Assembly: GCA_002422605.1 (NCBI GenBank)
Contig: DISW01000025.1
Coordinates: 514,937-578,936 of the forward strand
DNA: 64,000 nucleotides
DNA from: Bacteriovoracaceae bacterium UBA6200
Lineage (GTDB): Bacteria > Bdellovibrionota > Bacteriovoracia > Bacteriovoracales > Bacteriovoracaceae
Direction of reading: 5' to 3'
Numbering within the stretch: the stretch's first letter is position 1; each line of letters starts with the position of its first letter. Of the stretch, positions 34,592 through 43,339 are shown piece after piece. A program made the translations under genes and the position numbers. Under the pieces are notes generated by a model. The model saw nothing but the letters and a program-made list of their open reading frames with translations. It ran no database searches and was not told the DNA's origin.

Positions 34592-34735
34592 TCGGGGCTC
34601 CTTATTTCGCCTTCGTATCCAATCAAAAAAATGGAAAGAGATAAAGGCGCAGACACTAAACCAGGTCTGTGTTATGGTTTTACGGATATAACTTGTGTCA
34701 AAATAAAATTTGCTCGTAGTGCTAAGGAGAGTTTT

Positions 34736-35845
34736 ATGAAAGTTAAAGCAGCTGTTGCCTGGGGCCCTAATCGCCCATTAGAAATTGAAACGATTGATCT
34801 CGAAGGACCAAAAAAAGGCGAAGTCCTGGTTCGTATAGTGGCTTCCGGTGTTTGTCATACAGATGCTTACACTCTTTCAGGAGTTGATCCTGAAGGCATT
34901 TTTCCTGTGATCCTGGGCCATGAAGGGGCAGGTATTGTTGAAGAAGTGGGAGAGGGTGTTACTTCTTTAAAGAAGGGCGACCATGTTATTCCCCTCTATA
35001 CTCCAGAATGTGGAACCTGTAAGTTTTGTACTTCCGGTAAAACCAACTTGTGTCAACGCATCCGTGAAACACAAGGTAAGGGTCTTATGCCTGATGGTAC
35101 AACTCGATTTTCTAAAGATGGAAAACCTATTTATCACTATATGGGAACTTCAACTTTTGCGGAATATACAGTTTGCGCTGAGATCTCACTGGCGAAGATT
35201 GATAAGAGTGCTCCCTTGGATAAAGTTTGTCTTCTTGGTTGTGGCGTTACCACTGGGATTGGTGCAGTGATGAATACGGCCAAAGTTGAAAAAGGCGCAA
35301 ACATTGCAGTCTTTGGAATAGGCGGTATCGGGCTCTCTGTTATTCAGGGTGCTAAAATGGCCCAGGCCAAAAAAATTATTGCTGTTGATATTAATAACAA
35401 TAAAAAAGAAATGTCTGAGAAATTTGGTGCCACTGATTTTGTTAATCCGAATGAGATTGAAGGCAGTGTGGTGGACCATATTGTTAAAATGACCGATGGC
35501 GGAGTGGACTACAGTTTTGAATGCGTTGGTAATACCAAGCTTATGAGACAGGCCCTTGAGTGTTGCCATAAAGGATGGGGCGAATCCATTATTATTGGTG
35601 TCGCCGCTGCCGGTGAAGAAATCTGTACTCGTCCTTTCCAACTTGTCACTGGTCGCGTCTGGAAGGGATCGGCTTTTGGTGGAGTCAAAGGAAGAACAGA
35701 ACTTCCGGGTTATGTAGATAAGTATATGGCCGGTGAAATCAATCTTGATGACCTGGTGACTTTTACCATGCCGATTGAAGAAATTAACGACGCTTTTACT
35801 TACATGAAGGAAGGTAAAAGTATTCGTAGTGTTGTGACATTTTAG
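34736..35845 (+). CDS. frmA: S-(hydroxymethyl)glutathione dehydrogenase (class III alcohol dehydrogenase)
   Basis: A 369-residue zinc enzyme oxidising the glutathione-formaldehyde adduct with NAD+. The ATG at 34736 follows AAGGAGA; the longer ORF start 51 codons upstream overlaps the divergent SDR start and is rejected. Catalytic zinc ligands are in GVCHTDAYTLSG and LGHEGAGIVEEVG, the structural zinc in ECGTCKFCTSGKTNLC, and the cofactor motif in FGIGGIGLSVIQGA. It is 11 bp upstream of the S-formylglutathione hydrolase, forming the standard formaldehyde detoxification pair. Confidence 0.96.
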   Translation: MKVKAAVAWGPNRPLEIETIDLEGPKKGEVLVRIVASGVCHTDAYTLSGVDPEGIFPVILGHEGAGIVEEVGEGVTSLKKGDHVIPLYTPECGTCKFCTSGKTNLCQRIRETQGKGLMPDGTTRFSKDGKPIYHYMGTSTFAEYTVCAEISLAKIDKSAPLDKVCLLGCGVTTGIGAVMNTAKVEKGANIAVFGIGGIGLSVIQGAKMAQAKKIIAVDINNNKKEMSEKFGATDFVNPNEIEGSVVDHIVKMTDGGVDYSFECVGNTKLMRQALECCHKGWGESIIIGVAAAGEEICTRPFQLVTGRVWKGSAFGGVKGRTELPGYVDKYMAGEINLDDLVTFTMPIEEINDAFTYMKEGKSIRSVVTF

Positions 35846-35856
35846 GAGTCTTTAGT

Positions 35857-36681
35857 ATGAAAGAATTAAAATCTCACCGCACTTATTCCGGTAAAACTCA
35901 ATTCTGGTCTCATGCTTCGAAAGAGACTAAAACTGAAATGAAGTTTTCAACTTTCATCCCGGGAGAAAAAACTCGGGGATGTATTATCTGGCTCTCAGGT
36001 CTTACGTGCACTGAAGAAAATTTCATCACGAAGGCCGGAGCGCAAAGATATCTGGATGCTGCTGGTCTCATGGTAATTGCCCCGGATACTTCTCCTCGTG
36101 GACTGAACCTTCCGGGTGAGCACGACAGTTATGATTTCGGTTCCGGTGCAAGTTTTTATGTGGATGCGACTACTGATGGCTACAAAGATCATTACCGCAT
36201 GTATAGCTACATTCTTAATGAAATCTATCCCATGATTCAAAACGATTTTGGGGTTCAGAATATTTCAATCATGGGACATTCCATGGGTGGACATGGGGCG
36301 ATGGTATTAGGTCTAAGAAATCCTGATAAATTTAAATCCATTTCTGCTTTTTCTCCTATCGTAAACCCGATGGACTGCGCTTGGGGTAAGAAGGCCTTCA
36401 CTGGATATTTGGGAACAGATAAAGAATTATGGAAGTTTTATGATTCATGTGAACTTCTTAAAATGGGAATGACTCATCCGAGAAGTATTCTTATTTCTCA
36501 GGGAACTCACGATGAATTTCTACCTGGTCAGTTACTCACTGAAAGATTTGTAACTGAGGCCCAAGCGGCCGGTCAGGAAGAAGAAGTGCGATATGCTGAC
36601 GAGTTTGATCACAGCTATTATTTTATTTCCACTTTTATGCAAGAGCATATTCTTCATCATAAAAAGGCCCTCTCTCATTAA
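35857..36681 (+). CDS. frmB: S-formylglutathione hydrolase (esterase D)
   Basis: A 274-residue alpha/beta hydrolase that releases formate and glutathione from S-formylglutathione, the second step after FrmA. The nucleophile Ser is in SIMGHSMGGHGAMV, the acid in SQGTHDEFLPGQL, and the His in EFDHSYYFISTF. LSGLTCTEENFITKAGAQR is a family hallmark. It starts 11 bp after frmA in the same operon. Confidence 0.95.
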   Translation: MKELKSHRTYSGKTQFWSHASKETKTEMKFSTFIPGEKTRGCIIWLSGLTCTEENFITKAGAQRYLDAAGLMVIAPDTSPRGLNLPGEHDSYDFGSGASFYVDATTDGYKDHYRMYSYILNEIYPMIQNDFGVQNISIMGHSMGGHGAMVLGLRNPDKFKSISAFSPIVNPMDCAWGKKAFTGYLGTDKELWKFYDSCELLKMGMTHPRSILISQGTHDEFLPGQLLTERFVTEAQAAGQEEEVRYADEFDHSYYFISTFMQEHILHHKKALSH

Positions 36682-36694
36682 TCAAGGTTGAAGC

Positions 36695-37165
36695 ATGGTA
36701 AAACGGGACGTTGAGAAACTAAAAAGCATAAGCACCTTAATGGATTCAAAGTTTGAAGCTTTTGGATTTAGGTTTGGTATTGATGCTTTAATAGGTCTCG
36801 TTCCGGTTGTTGGAGATTGGATTGGAGTCTTCACGTCCTTGTATCTGATTTCTGAAGCGGCCAACCTCGGAGTGGGAAGAGCTACTCTGGTGCGAATGGG
36901 AATAAATGTCGCAGTCGAGAATATCATTGATATGATTCCACTCCTTGGAAACGTTTTCGATTTCTATTGGAAGGCCAATGATCGAAACATGGAATTACTA
37001 GAACGTCATTTACAGAACCCACCACGGGAGACGATTAAGTCACGCACTGTGGTGGGTCTTATTATTCTGTCGCTTCTGCTCTTATTAATCGGAACTGGTT
37101 ACGTGACTTTCATTATTCTTGAAGCTTTCTGGCACTGGATCACGTCGCTGTCCACATTGCAATGA
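36695..37165 (+). CDS. DUF4112 membrane protein
   Basis: A 156-residue protein with the DUF4112 signature FRFGIDALIGLVPVVGDWIG and VENIIDMIPLLGNVFDFYWK, a repeated helix-Pro-Gly-Asp motif inserting in the inner membrane, and a C-terminal transmembrane helix (VVGLIILSLLLLLIGTGYV). Its function is unknown. It begins 13 bp after frmB and may share its transcript, although a functional link is not evident. Confidence 0.85.
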   Translation: MVKRDVEKLKSISTLMDSKFEAFGFRFGIDALIGLVPVVGDWIGVFTSLYLISEAANLGVGRATLVRMGINVAVENIIDMIPLLGNVFDFYWKANDRNMELLERHLQNPPRETIKSRTVVGLIILSLLLLLIGTGYVTFIILEAFWHWITSLSTLQ

Positions 37166-37176
37166 TATAGCGCTTA

Positions 37177-37962
37177 GTGAAGAATCGGGTGGTGAAAAAC
37201 CTGATCCTTCTCTCAATGATATTCTCAAGTTTCCTTTCCTGCGGGAAGGCCTCTAAAAGTAAATCCTACCCTGAACAGCAAGAAGAAATTTCTGACGGTG
37301 TCTATGCCGCCGTTCTTTATCCAGTAAACCCTGTCCTTGCTAAGGATCTTCAAGGTGGAATAAAAATTCATAAGTTCGGTGATGATTTTAAAGTCAAAGT
37401 TAAATTGAAAGATGCACCCAAAGGTACTCAGGAGCAGTACCTCTATTCTGGATCTCTGTGTCCCACTTCTTATAATGATCTCAGCGGTGATGGCATCATT
37501 GACGCCAGTGAGGCCCGGGCCGTGATGGGAGAAGTCATCCTGCCCTTTGATGGCGATCTCAGTTCTGTGTTAGGAGGTGGAGGACTTTTTCCTGTTGATA
37601 GTTATGAGTACACTCAATCGACTTCTTTTTCTTTAATGTTAAGTGATCTTGAACATTCACAGAGTATTCTAAAATTAGAATACCGAGCGGTCTTAATTTT
37701 AAAAGATGGATCCATGCCTTTGGCCTGTGGAGTTCTGACTAAAATTTCTGATTTACCAGATATAGAAAAACCGCCTAGTCCACCGCCTGATAGAGATAGA
37801 TATCGACCTAAACCACCATCTCGTCCTAATCCGCCGACGCCTCCACCCACTGTGGAGCCTGATCCAGGGCCTTCTCAAGATAGCTGGTGGGATAATATGA
37901 GAAATCGGTGGAGAAGGTGGAGGGATTCAGTCAGAGAATGGTGGCGCAGTTTATCCTCATAA
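37177..37962 (+). CDS. Lipoprotein with EF-hand-like loop, Pro-rich linker and Trp/Arg-rich tail
   Basis: A 261-residue protein from a GTG start, with a signal peptide and lipobox SFLSC (Cys22). The folded domain (residues about 40-195) contains DLSGDGIIDASEA, an EF-hand-type calcium loop (Asp, Ser, Asp, Ile and Glu positions). A Pro-rich stretch (PPSPPPDRD, PPSRPNPPTPPP) of about 35 residues leads to a C-terminal amphipathic helix of about 25 residues loaded with Trp and Arg (SWWDNMRNRWRRW, REWWRSL). That tail resembles membrane-active cationic peptides. No family is recognised. It precedes a lipase-like gene by 28 bp. Confidence 0.7.
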   Translation: MKNRVVKNLILLSMIFSSFLSCGKASKSKSYPEQQEEISDGVYAAVLYPVNPVLAKDLQGGIKIHKFGDDFKVKVKLKDAPKGTQEQYLYSGSLCPTSYNDLSGDGIIDASEARAVMGEVILPFDGDLSSVLGGGGLFPVDSYEYTQSTSFSLMLSDLEHSQSILKLEYRAVLILKDGSMPLACGVLTKISDLPDIEKPPSPPPDRDRYRPKPPSRPNPPTPPPTVEPDPGPSQDSWWDNMRNRWRRWRDSVREWWRSLSS

Positions 37963-37990
37963 ACCTAAATAGAGTTTCCGATAAAGGCAC

Positions 37991-39232
37991 ATGGCCTTTA
38001 AAAGAATATTCTTACCATTCATTCTTTTCATTTTCTCCTCACTCAGTTACGCCGCTAACTGTGAAGGTCCCCGGCACCATATTTTCCTTCTTCACGGAAT
38101 AGGGGGAGACCGAGGTTCTTTTGGATATTTGCCGGAAGTTCTGGGCCTCGAAAATTCCTGTCACCGTGTCCGGACTTTTGAATATAAAACTGGTTCAGAG
38201 CAAAATACCTATCAGTTCGCCCATGACTTTCACCGCTTCATGACTTCTTTTCCAGCTTCAGAGCTTAGAAGTTTTGATAAGATTTCCCTGGTCATGCATT
38301 CCCAAGGTGGTTTAGTTGGGGCCTTATGGCTTAAGTTTCTGGTAGAATATAATCATCCTCTAAAAAATCAGCTTGATTCCTTTATCACTCTTTCAACTCC
38401 CTTTTGGGGTGCCGATATTGCAAATATCGGAAAGCGCTTCTTTTATACCTTACCCGAAGGAGTAGAGAACCCGATCTCTCCTTTTGGAAGAAATGAACTT
38501 AATGAAATGAGCTACGGAAGTTTTACTATCCGTGATCTTGCCCGGAATATTGAATCTATTTTTAAAGATGTCCCGAAGATTAGACCTCTCGTCTTGAGTG
38601 GTCTTAAGAAAGTACATAATTCCATCTTAGGGGAAGATGACATGGTAGTTCCGACTCATTCCATGCGTCTGGAACATTTTTATTTGAATGACTTAATTAA
38701 CATGGCCGATAAGCCGTCGGTTGTCCCCGCCAGCTTGTTTACAAAGACTGAACCGAAACCTTTTGTGATCATTCCTGCTGACCATATCAAAATGACTCAG
38801 CCTGGAATTGCAAAGATCCCTAAGAATTGTCTTAAAAATTGTAATCATCCTTCACTTAAGCATATTGTAAATCATTTAAGTGGAAAGCCTGTTAAACAAG
38901 ACAACAAGTACGATATCGAGCGTTTTAGAGTTAATGTCCTGATTAATAATCCTTTGAAATTGAATTTTGATGATAAGGACCTAAGAATTACTATTCATGG
39001 TCTTGATAAAGAAACCAAGGTCCCTTGGATTGAGCGCTTTCGATCAGGATTTGGGAATGCAAAGTTAGAACGAGGCCCTAGCTTCTCCTTTACAGGAATT
39101 GCTAAAAGAAAAGGAGCTCAAACCCTTTTTGTAACTTTGAAATATAAAGATAAGAGTGTGAAGACTTATGAGGTGCCGGTTGAGTCCGGGCACTCAAGCT
39201 TTATTGATATGACTATTGTAGAGTTGTACTGA
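37991..39232 (+). CDS. Secreted alpha/beta hydrolase (PGAP1/lipase-like)
   Basis: A 413-residue protein with signal peptide MAFKRIFLPFILFIFSSLSYA. FLLHGIGGDRGSFGYLPE is the oxyanion-hole strand, LVMHSQGGLVGALWL the nucleophile elbow (Ser in HSQGG), and the Asp and His are plausibly in LGEDDMVVPTHSM and HIVNHLSG. Residues beyond about 310 form an extra beta-rich domain. It probably hydrolyses lipids or esters in the periplasm or outside. It lies 28 bp after the Trp/Arg-tailed lipoprotein, so the two are likely expressed together. Its 3' end overlaps the convergent kinase gene. Confidence 0.85.
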   Translation: MAFKRIFLPFILFIFSSLSYAANCEGPRHHIFLLHGIGGDRGSFGYLPEVLGLENSCHRVRTFEYKTGSEQNTYQFAHDFHRFMTSFPASELRSFDKISLVMHSQGGLVGALWLKFLVEYNHPLKNQLDSFITLSTPFWGADIANIGKRFFYTLPEGVENPISPFGRNELNEMSYGSFTIRDLARNIESIFKDVPKIRPLVLSGLKKVHNSILGEDDMVVPTHSMRLEHFYLNDLINMADKPSVVPASLFTKTEPKPFVIIPADHIKMTQPGIAKIPKNCLKNCNHPSLKHIVNHLSGKPVKQDNKYDIERFRVNVLINNPLKLNFDDKDLRITIHGLDKETKVPWIERFRSGFGNAKLERGPSFSFTGIAKRKGAQTLFVTLKYKDKSVKTYEVPVESGHSSFIDMTIVELY

Positions 39233-39929
39233 TTGGAATCTGAAGCATGAAGTTAGCTCCTACTCCAGGATGGCTTTCAATTGATATTTTGCCCATATGA
39301 TGTTTTACGATCTCATTACAGATATAGAGCCCAATGCCGAAACCTTCAGAGTTTTTTTCTTCTCCACGTTTAAAACGTTCAAAAATCTTTTCATGAATTT
39401 CAGGTGAGATTCCCGGCCCGTAATCCTGTACACTAATATAAACGTGGGCCCCACCGATACCGACATTGATATCGATATCAGAATTCTTAGCATGTCGTTC
39501 AGCATTACTAATAAGATTGACGATTACTTGCTCGATCCTGAAACGATCCCATTTCACCAGAATGGGTGCATTCACAGTCCACCTTATTTTATCACTCGTG
39601 ATGCGGTTCTTCAGTTCTTCCATGTAGTCTTCAAGATTAAAGAATTCATAATTCATAGAGAACTTACCACTATGAATACGGGATATATCCATCATGTCAT
39701 CAACCAGTCTCGAAAGACGAAGAACGTCCTGATGAGTTCGGTTGATGAGAGTTTGCATTTTTTTAGGGGAGATGGCCTCAATGCCGTGAGCATCCATAAA
39801 TTTTTTGGCCATCTCAACTTGAAGCATAAGAGCAGTCAGTGGAGTCTTTAACTCATGAGAAGCAACACAGATGAATTCATTTTTCATCGCGAGCTCTTTA
39901 TGTAGTTTCTTTTCCGAGGTTCTCTTCAT
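39213..39929 (-). CDS. Cytoplasmic histidine kinase core without sensor domain
   Basis: A 238-residue protein with only the transmitter: H-box FICVASHELKTPLTAL (His25), N-box QVIVNLISNAERHA, G1 VQDYGPGIS, F box KIFERFKRG, G2 GFGIGLYICNEI. No transmembrane helix or PAS/GAF domain precedes it. No clear ribosome site is seen at 39929; an in-frame ATG at about residue 15 has an AAAGAG site. There is no adjacent receiver gene. It may be an orphan kinase or a truncated hybrid. It converges on the lipase-like gene (20-bp overlap). Confidence 0.8.
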   Translation of the reverse strand: MKRTSEKKLHKELAMKNEFICVASHELKTPLTALMLQVEMAKKFMDAHGIEAISPKKMQTLINRTHQDVLRLSRLVDDMMDISRIHSGKFSMNYEFFNLEDYMEELKNRITSDKIRWTVNAPILVKWDRFRIEQVIVNLISNAERHAKNSDIDINVGIGGAHVYISVQDYGPGISPEIHEKIFERFKRGEEKNSEGFGIGLYICNEIVKHHMGKISIESHPGVGANFMLQIPISTTLQ

Positions 39930-40027
39930 AGGGCGGAAAGTACAAGAAGTGAGTAAGAAAAAATAGGGGTATTGTAATTCGATAGCATTAATTTAGATTC
40001 CTTTAAGCTAAAGATTTCTGGAGATAT

Positions 40028-40663
40028 TTAGCCTTTTTCAAATAATAAAAATGAACTTAAAGGGAAGCCTAAGATGTTATTGGTTCTTTTATAATCAACA
40101 AGCTTAATATTCCTTAATTTTTGAATTTGATTCAAATCAAGATCGGTTCTAAATCCCAAGTACTTTCTAGTAATTGGATCGAAAATCCTAACCATTCGTG
40201 ACTTAAGTGTATCTGATTCCTGAAGATTCGCTACGATGGCAATCATTCCGCCTTTCTTCGTTACTCTGATCATTTCTTTCATAACCTTAAGAGGCGAATC
40301 CACAGCAGTAATAACGGAAGCTGCGACAACCAAATCGAAAGTATTATCTTTATAAGCAAGCTTTTTGGCATCCATCACTTCCAGGGTGACTTTCCGGCGC
40401 CCTAAGAGTTTCCTTTTTTTCTGCGCCTCCTGAAGCATCCTCTGGTTAATATCAATGCCTGTATAATTAATGGTAGAGGGTATATGGGGGAGAGTGAGAC
40501 CAGAACCAACTCCTACTTCCAGGATTTTTGAATCACGTTTGTTTTTAAGAGATCTGATTACCTCCGAAATATCATGATGCCCTTCGGAGAGAAAAGTTTG
40601 AAAGACGTGATCATAAAGTGGTGCAATAAATGTGTAATCTCTTGGTGCAGTTTTAGACGTCAT
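40028..40663 (-). CDS. SAM-dependent methyltransferase (PmtA-like, class I)
   Basis: A 211-residue methyltransferase with motif I ILEVGVGSGLTLPHI, acidic GIDINQRML, and motif II NTFDLVVAASVITAV. The N-terminal IAPLYDHVFQ and length resemble phosphatidylethanolamine N-methyltransferases (PmtA), which make phosphatidylcholine precursors at the membrane. Ubiquinone-type UbiE-like enzymes are an alternative. It is transcribed away from sodC, with about 95 bp between starts. Confidence 0.8.
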   Translation of the reverse strand: MTSKTAPRDYTFIAPLYDHVFQTFLSEGHHDISEVIRSLKNKRDSKILEVGVGSGLTLPHIPSTINYTGIDINQRMLQEAQKKRKLLGRRKVTLEVMDAKKLAYKDNTFDLVVAASVITAVDSPLKVMKEMIRVTKKGGMIAIVANLQESDTLKSRMVRIFDPITRKYLGFRTDLDLNQIQKLRNIKLVDYKRTNNILGFPLSSFLLFEKG

Positions 40664-40757
40664 GGTTCTATCCTTTTGATGAAAGCATAATTAGAATGTC
40701 CGTGAAACAATGAAAAATTAATTTCACCTTTAATTTCTCTTAACCCTGGAGGCAAAA

Positions 40758-41279
40758 ATGAAAATGACAAGTCTTCTTCTTTTAATTCTGGTATTTGGAT
40801 GTTCATCAAAAAAAGAAAAAAAATTAGAACCTGAATCTGAAACAGCAATGACTGCAAGCATTCATTCTTCAACAGTAAGCAGCGTATCTGGAACAGTGAT
40901 GTTTGAAGATGTAGGAAATGAAATCAAAGTAACTGCTGATGTTAAAGGACTTAAACCTAATTCTAAGTTAGGTTTTCATATTCACGAGAATGGCATTTGT
41001 GAAGGTGATTATACTTCAGCTGGTGGCCACTATAATCCTTATCATCAAGGGCATGGTCGTCCAGAAGGAACAGAAAGACACATCGGTGACATGGGAAATC
41101 TTGAAACAAATAGTGATGGTGTCGCCAAAAGAGTTATCCTTCTTCCTAAGACAAAAGATAATGATCTTGATCTGATTGTAGGGAAAGCTGTGATCATTCA
41201 TTCTGGAACAGATGATTTAAAGACCCAGCCTACAGGGAACGCTGGCGGACGAATGGCCTGTGGACTCATTCAAAGATAA
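40758..41279 (+). CDS. sodC: Cu/Zn superoxide dismutase lipoprotein
   Basis: A 173-residue exported enzyme with lipobox LVFGC (Cys15), so membrane-anchored in the periplasm. Copper and zinc ligands are visible: GFHIHENGIC, GGHYNPYHQGHG, RHIGDMGN, and VIIHSGTDDL. GGRMACGLIQ supplies the second disulfide cysteine. It converts superoxide to peroxide and oxygen, complementing the di-heme peroxidase nearby. The ATG at 40758 follows GGAGGCAAAA. It overlaps the convergent thioredoxin-fold gene by 10 bp. Confidence 0.93.
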   Translation: MKMTSLLLLILVFGCSSKKEKKLEPESETAMTASIHSSTVSSVSGTVMFEDVGNEIKVTADVKGLKPNSKLGFHIHENGICEGDYTSAGGHYNPYHQGHGRPEGTERHIGDMGNLETNSDGVAKRVILLPKTKDNDLDLIVGKAVIIHSGTDDLKTQPTGNAGGRMACGLIQR

Positions 41280-41818
41280 GCTGAGTTCCCACCAGCAAGA
41301 TAACTTTCAATAGTCTCCCTCAATGGATAGTAACTTGATGAACCTTCGTATTGGAGATCATTAATAAAAATTGAGGGAGTACTACTTACTTCACTTTGAA
41401 CTCCCGTTAAAATACTAAAATCAATTTTCTCTTTGATATCCTCTCGCTTAATATCCTGGTGAAAGAGATTCATATTTAATCCGATATCTTCGGCTATCTG
41501 ATGGATGATATCTTCCGATAAATTTTCTGAACGGGAATAGAGAGCTCTATGCATTTTCCAGAATAGTCCTTGTCGATCAGCGGCTTCTGCGGCCTGGGCA
41601 GCATAATAAGACATAGGATGAATGGTTCTCATCGGAAAATGGCGATAGACAAAACAAATATGAGGTTTAAGCTCCTGGATGATTTGATCGATGGCAGGAG
41701 CGGCGGCGGCACTATAGGGACATTCGTAATCTCCATATTCCACAACAACCACTGGAGCATGAAGAGGTCCTAAAATGTGATCGTTCTTATCAGGTTGAAT
41801 GCGCAAGTTTGAAGTCAT
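41270..41818 (-). CDS. DsbA-like thioredoxin-fold protein with a CxxS site
   Basis: A 182-residue protein of the DsbA/FrnE-like thioredoxin family: VVVVEYGDYECPYSAAA gives the strand and active site, CFVYRHFPMRTIHPMS and the cis-Pro loop SSTPSIFIND follow. The active site reads CPYS (Cys33, Ser36), so the resolving Cys is missing and dithiol oxidation is unlikely; monothiol glutathione-linked activity is possible. There is no signal peptide, implying a cytoplasmic protein. The ATG at 41818 has AGGAGG. Confidence 0.85.
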   Translation of the reverse strand: MTSNLRIQPDKNDHILGPLHAPVVVVEYGDYECPYSAAAAPAIDQIIQELKPHICFVYRHFPMRTIHPMSYYAAQAAEAADRQGLFWKMHRALYSRSENLSEDIIHQIAEDIGLNMNLFHQDIKREDIKEKIDFSILTGVQSEVSSTPSIFINDLQYEGSSSYYPLRETIESYLAGGNSAYL

Positions 41819-41953
41819 AACACCTCCTTAGATTGTTAAAAATATTCATCTCGAGAGAGACAGAAGTCCAGTGGCTTTAACTTGAGTTTTGATGTTGGCG
41901 TTAATTAATACTGTGGGTTTGTCATGAGAAGTTTATTGCCCGAAAATGAGGCC

Positions 41954-42838
41954 ATGATTGATCCATACCAGGTGCTGGGAGTTTCAAAAAAAAGTGATCA
42001 GGAAGATATCAAAAAAAGTTTTCGTAAACTTGCAAAAAAATATCACCCTGATCTTAATCCGGGAAATAAAGAAGCAGAGAAGAAATTTAAAGATGTCTCC
42101 CATGCTTTTGACTTGATCGGAACTCCTGAAGCACGCGCCAAATTTGATCGCGGAGATTTCGAAGAAGCACCTTTTGGGCAAGGTGGCCCGAGACCTTCTT
42201 ACTACGATACTCAACATGAAGGCGGACGCTACTCTTATTCTTTTGGGGAAGACTTCGGAGCAGAAGATTTCTTCGAAGGTTTATTCGGCCGGGCCCGCGG
42301 AAGACCAGGGGACTTTCCTGGAGAAGATGTTCATTACAAAATGGAAGTGGATTTTAGAGAAGCGGCTTTGGGCGGCGAGAAAGTGATCACCCTCCCTGAT
42401 GGAAAAAACCTCAAAGTTAAAATACCGGCAGGAATTGAGTCAGGTAAAAAACTTCGCTTTAAAGGCTTAGGTGGGCCAGGCCGAATGCGAGGCGGAGCAG
42501 GGGACGCTTATATAGAAATCATTGTGAGACCTCTGGAAGGCTTTACACGCCATGGTTTAGATATTGAATCAGAGCTGCCTGTTTCCTTCCTGGAGGCCAT
42601 AATCGGGGAGGAAGTAGAGGTGCAGACGATTGATGGATCTGTGCTCTTAAAAATCCCACCAGGAGTCTCAACCGGAACGAAGCTTCGGGTAAAAGGGAAA
42701 GGAGCAGGGGCCGAAGGCAATCGCGGCAATCATATAGTGGTGTTAAAAATTGTGATGCCAAAACATATTGATCCCGCACTGAAGACCATGGCCGAAACTA
42801 TGAAAGGTCAGTTTGACTATAATCCAAGGATGTCGTGA
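41954..42838 (+). CDS. cbpA: CbpA-like DnaJ co-chaperone
   Basis: A 294-residue type II J-protein. The ATG at 41954 has GAGG four bases upstream; an earlier ATG at 41924 would add ten residues. The J domain shows DPYQVLGVSKKSDQEDIKKS and KYHPDLNPG, the HPD motif that stimulates DnaK. A Gly/Phe/Arg linker follows, then two DnaJ C-terminal beta domains (AALGGEKVITLPDGK, VSFLEAIIGEEVEV). No zinc-finger is present. It is followed with a one-base overlap by a CbpM-like regulator, as in many bacteria. Confidence 0.9.
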   Translation: MIDPYQVLGVSKKSDQEDIKKSFRKLAKKYHPDLNPGNKEAEKKFKDVSHAFDLIGTPEARAKFDRGDFEEAPFGQGGPRPSYYDTQHEGGRYSYSFGEDFGAEDFFEGLFGRARGRPGDFPGEDVHYKMEVDFREAALGGEKVITLPDGKNLKVKIPAGIESGKKLRFKGLGGPGRMRGGAGDAYIEIIVRPLEGFTRHGLDIESELPVSFLEAIIGEEVEVQTIDGSVLLKIPPGVSTGTKLRVKGKGAGAEGNRGNHIVVLKIVMPKHIDPALKTMAETMKGQFDYNPRMS

Positions 42839-43110
42839 TGGAGAATCATCTACATCGGAAAATAGATGAAGCATCCGAGTACTGTGGAGTACCAGGAGAG
42901 GTGATCATTTATTTTATTGAACAGGAATGGGTTCGGCCAATAGACTTTGTGACGCCAATTCTCGATGAAGAAGACGTCGCCCGGGTAAGACTTATTTGGG
43001 ATCTTCGCCAAAACTTCGGTGTAAATGATGAATCTATACCGATCATTTTAAATCTCATCGATCAGCTAAATCTGATGCACTTATCGCTTAAAAAATTCAG
43101 GATTCACTAG
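42838..43110 (+). CDS. cbpM: CbpM-like modulator of the DnaJ homologue
   Basis: A 90-residue helical MerR_2-type protein: SEYCGVPGEVIIYFIEQEWV followed by RP and DEEDVARVRLIWDLRQNFGV matches the CbpM regulator layout. CbpM binds the CbpA J domain and blocks its co-chaperone function. Its ATG shares one base with the cbpA stop (TGATG), so the two are coupled. There is no DNA-binding wing as in full MerR regulators. Confidence 0.8.
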   Translation: MENHLHRKIDEASEYCGVPGEVIIYFIEQEWVRPIDFVTPILDEEDVARVRLIWDLRQNFGVNDESIPIILNLIDQLNLMHLSLKKFRIH

Positions 43111-43120
43111 TGGGGTGATT

Positions 43121-43339
43121 ATGAAAATTTTAACCAGTATCTTTATTGCTATATTAGCTCAACAAGGAACCATGAGTACGGATGATACCGAAGTCAGCCG
43201 GGCAGAGGCTTCTCTTTCTGGTGTGTCTGAAACGATGGAAATGCAGGAAGAAGAAGTCAGGATAGAAGATGAAGTGGATGAGGAGTATCAGGAAGAAGAG
43301 GAGCTAGATCCTACATCTCAGCAATCTCCAACTCCATGA
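43121..43339 (+). CDS. Small acidic exported protein
   Basis: A 72-residue protein with a hydrophobic start (MKILTSIFIAILAQQG), then a strongly acidic tail (EMQEEEVRIEDEVDEEYQE). It is 11 bp after cbpM on the same strand and overlaps the convergent nuclease-family gene by 29 bp. No family is recognised; the acidic tail suggests cation or peptide binding. Confidence 0.5.
   Translation: MKILTSIFIAILAQQGTMSTDDTEVSRAEASLSGVSETMEMQEEEVRIEDEVDEEYQEEEELDPTSQQSPTP

Noticed and set aside
34583..34735. Long N-terminal extension of frmA
   Set aside because: No homology to alcohol dehydrogenases; the ATG at 34736 has AAGGAGA and starts the known domain.
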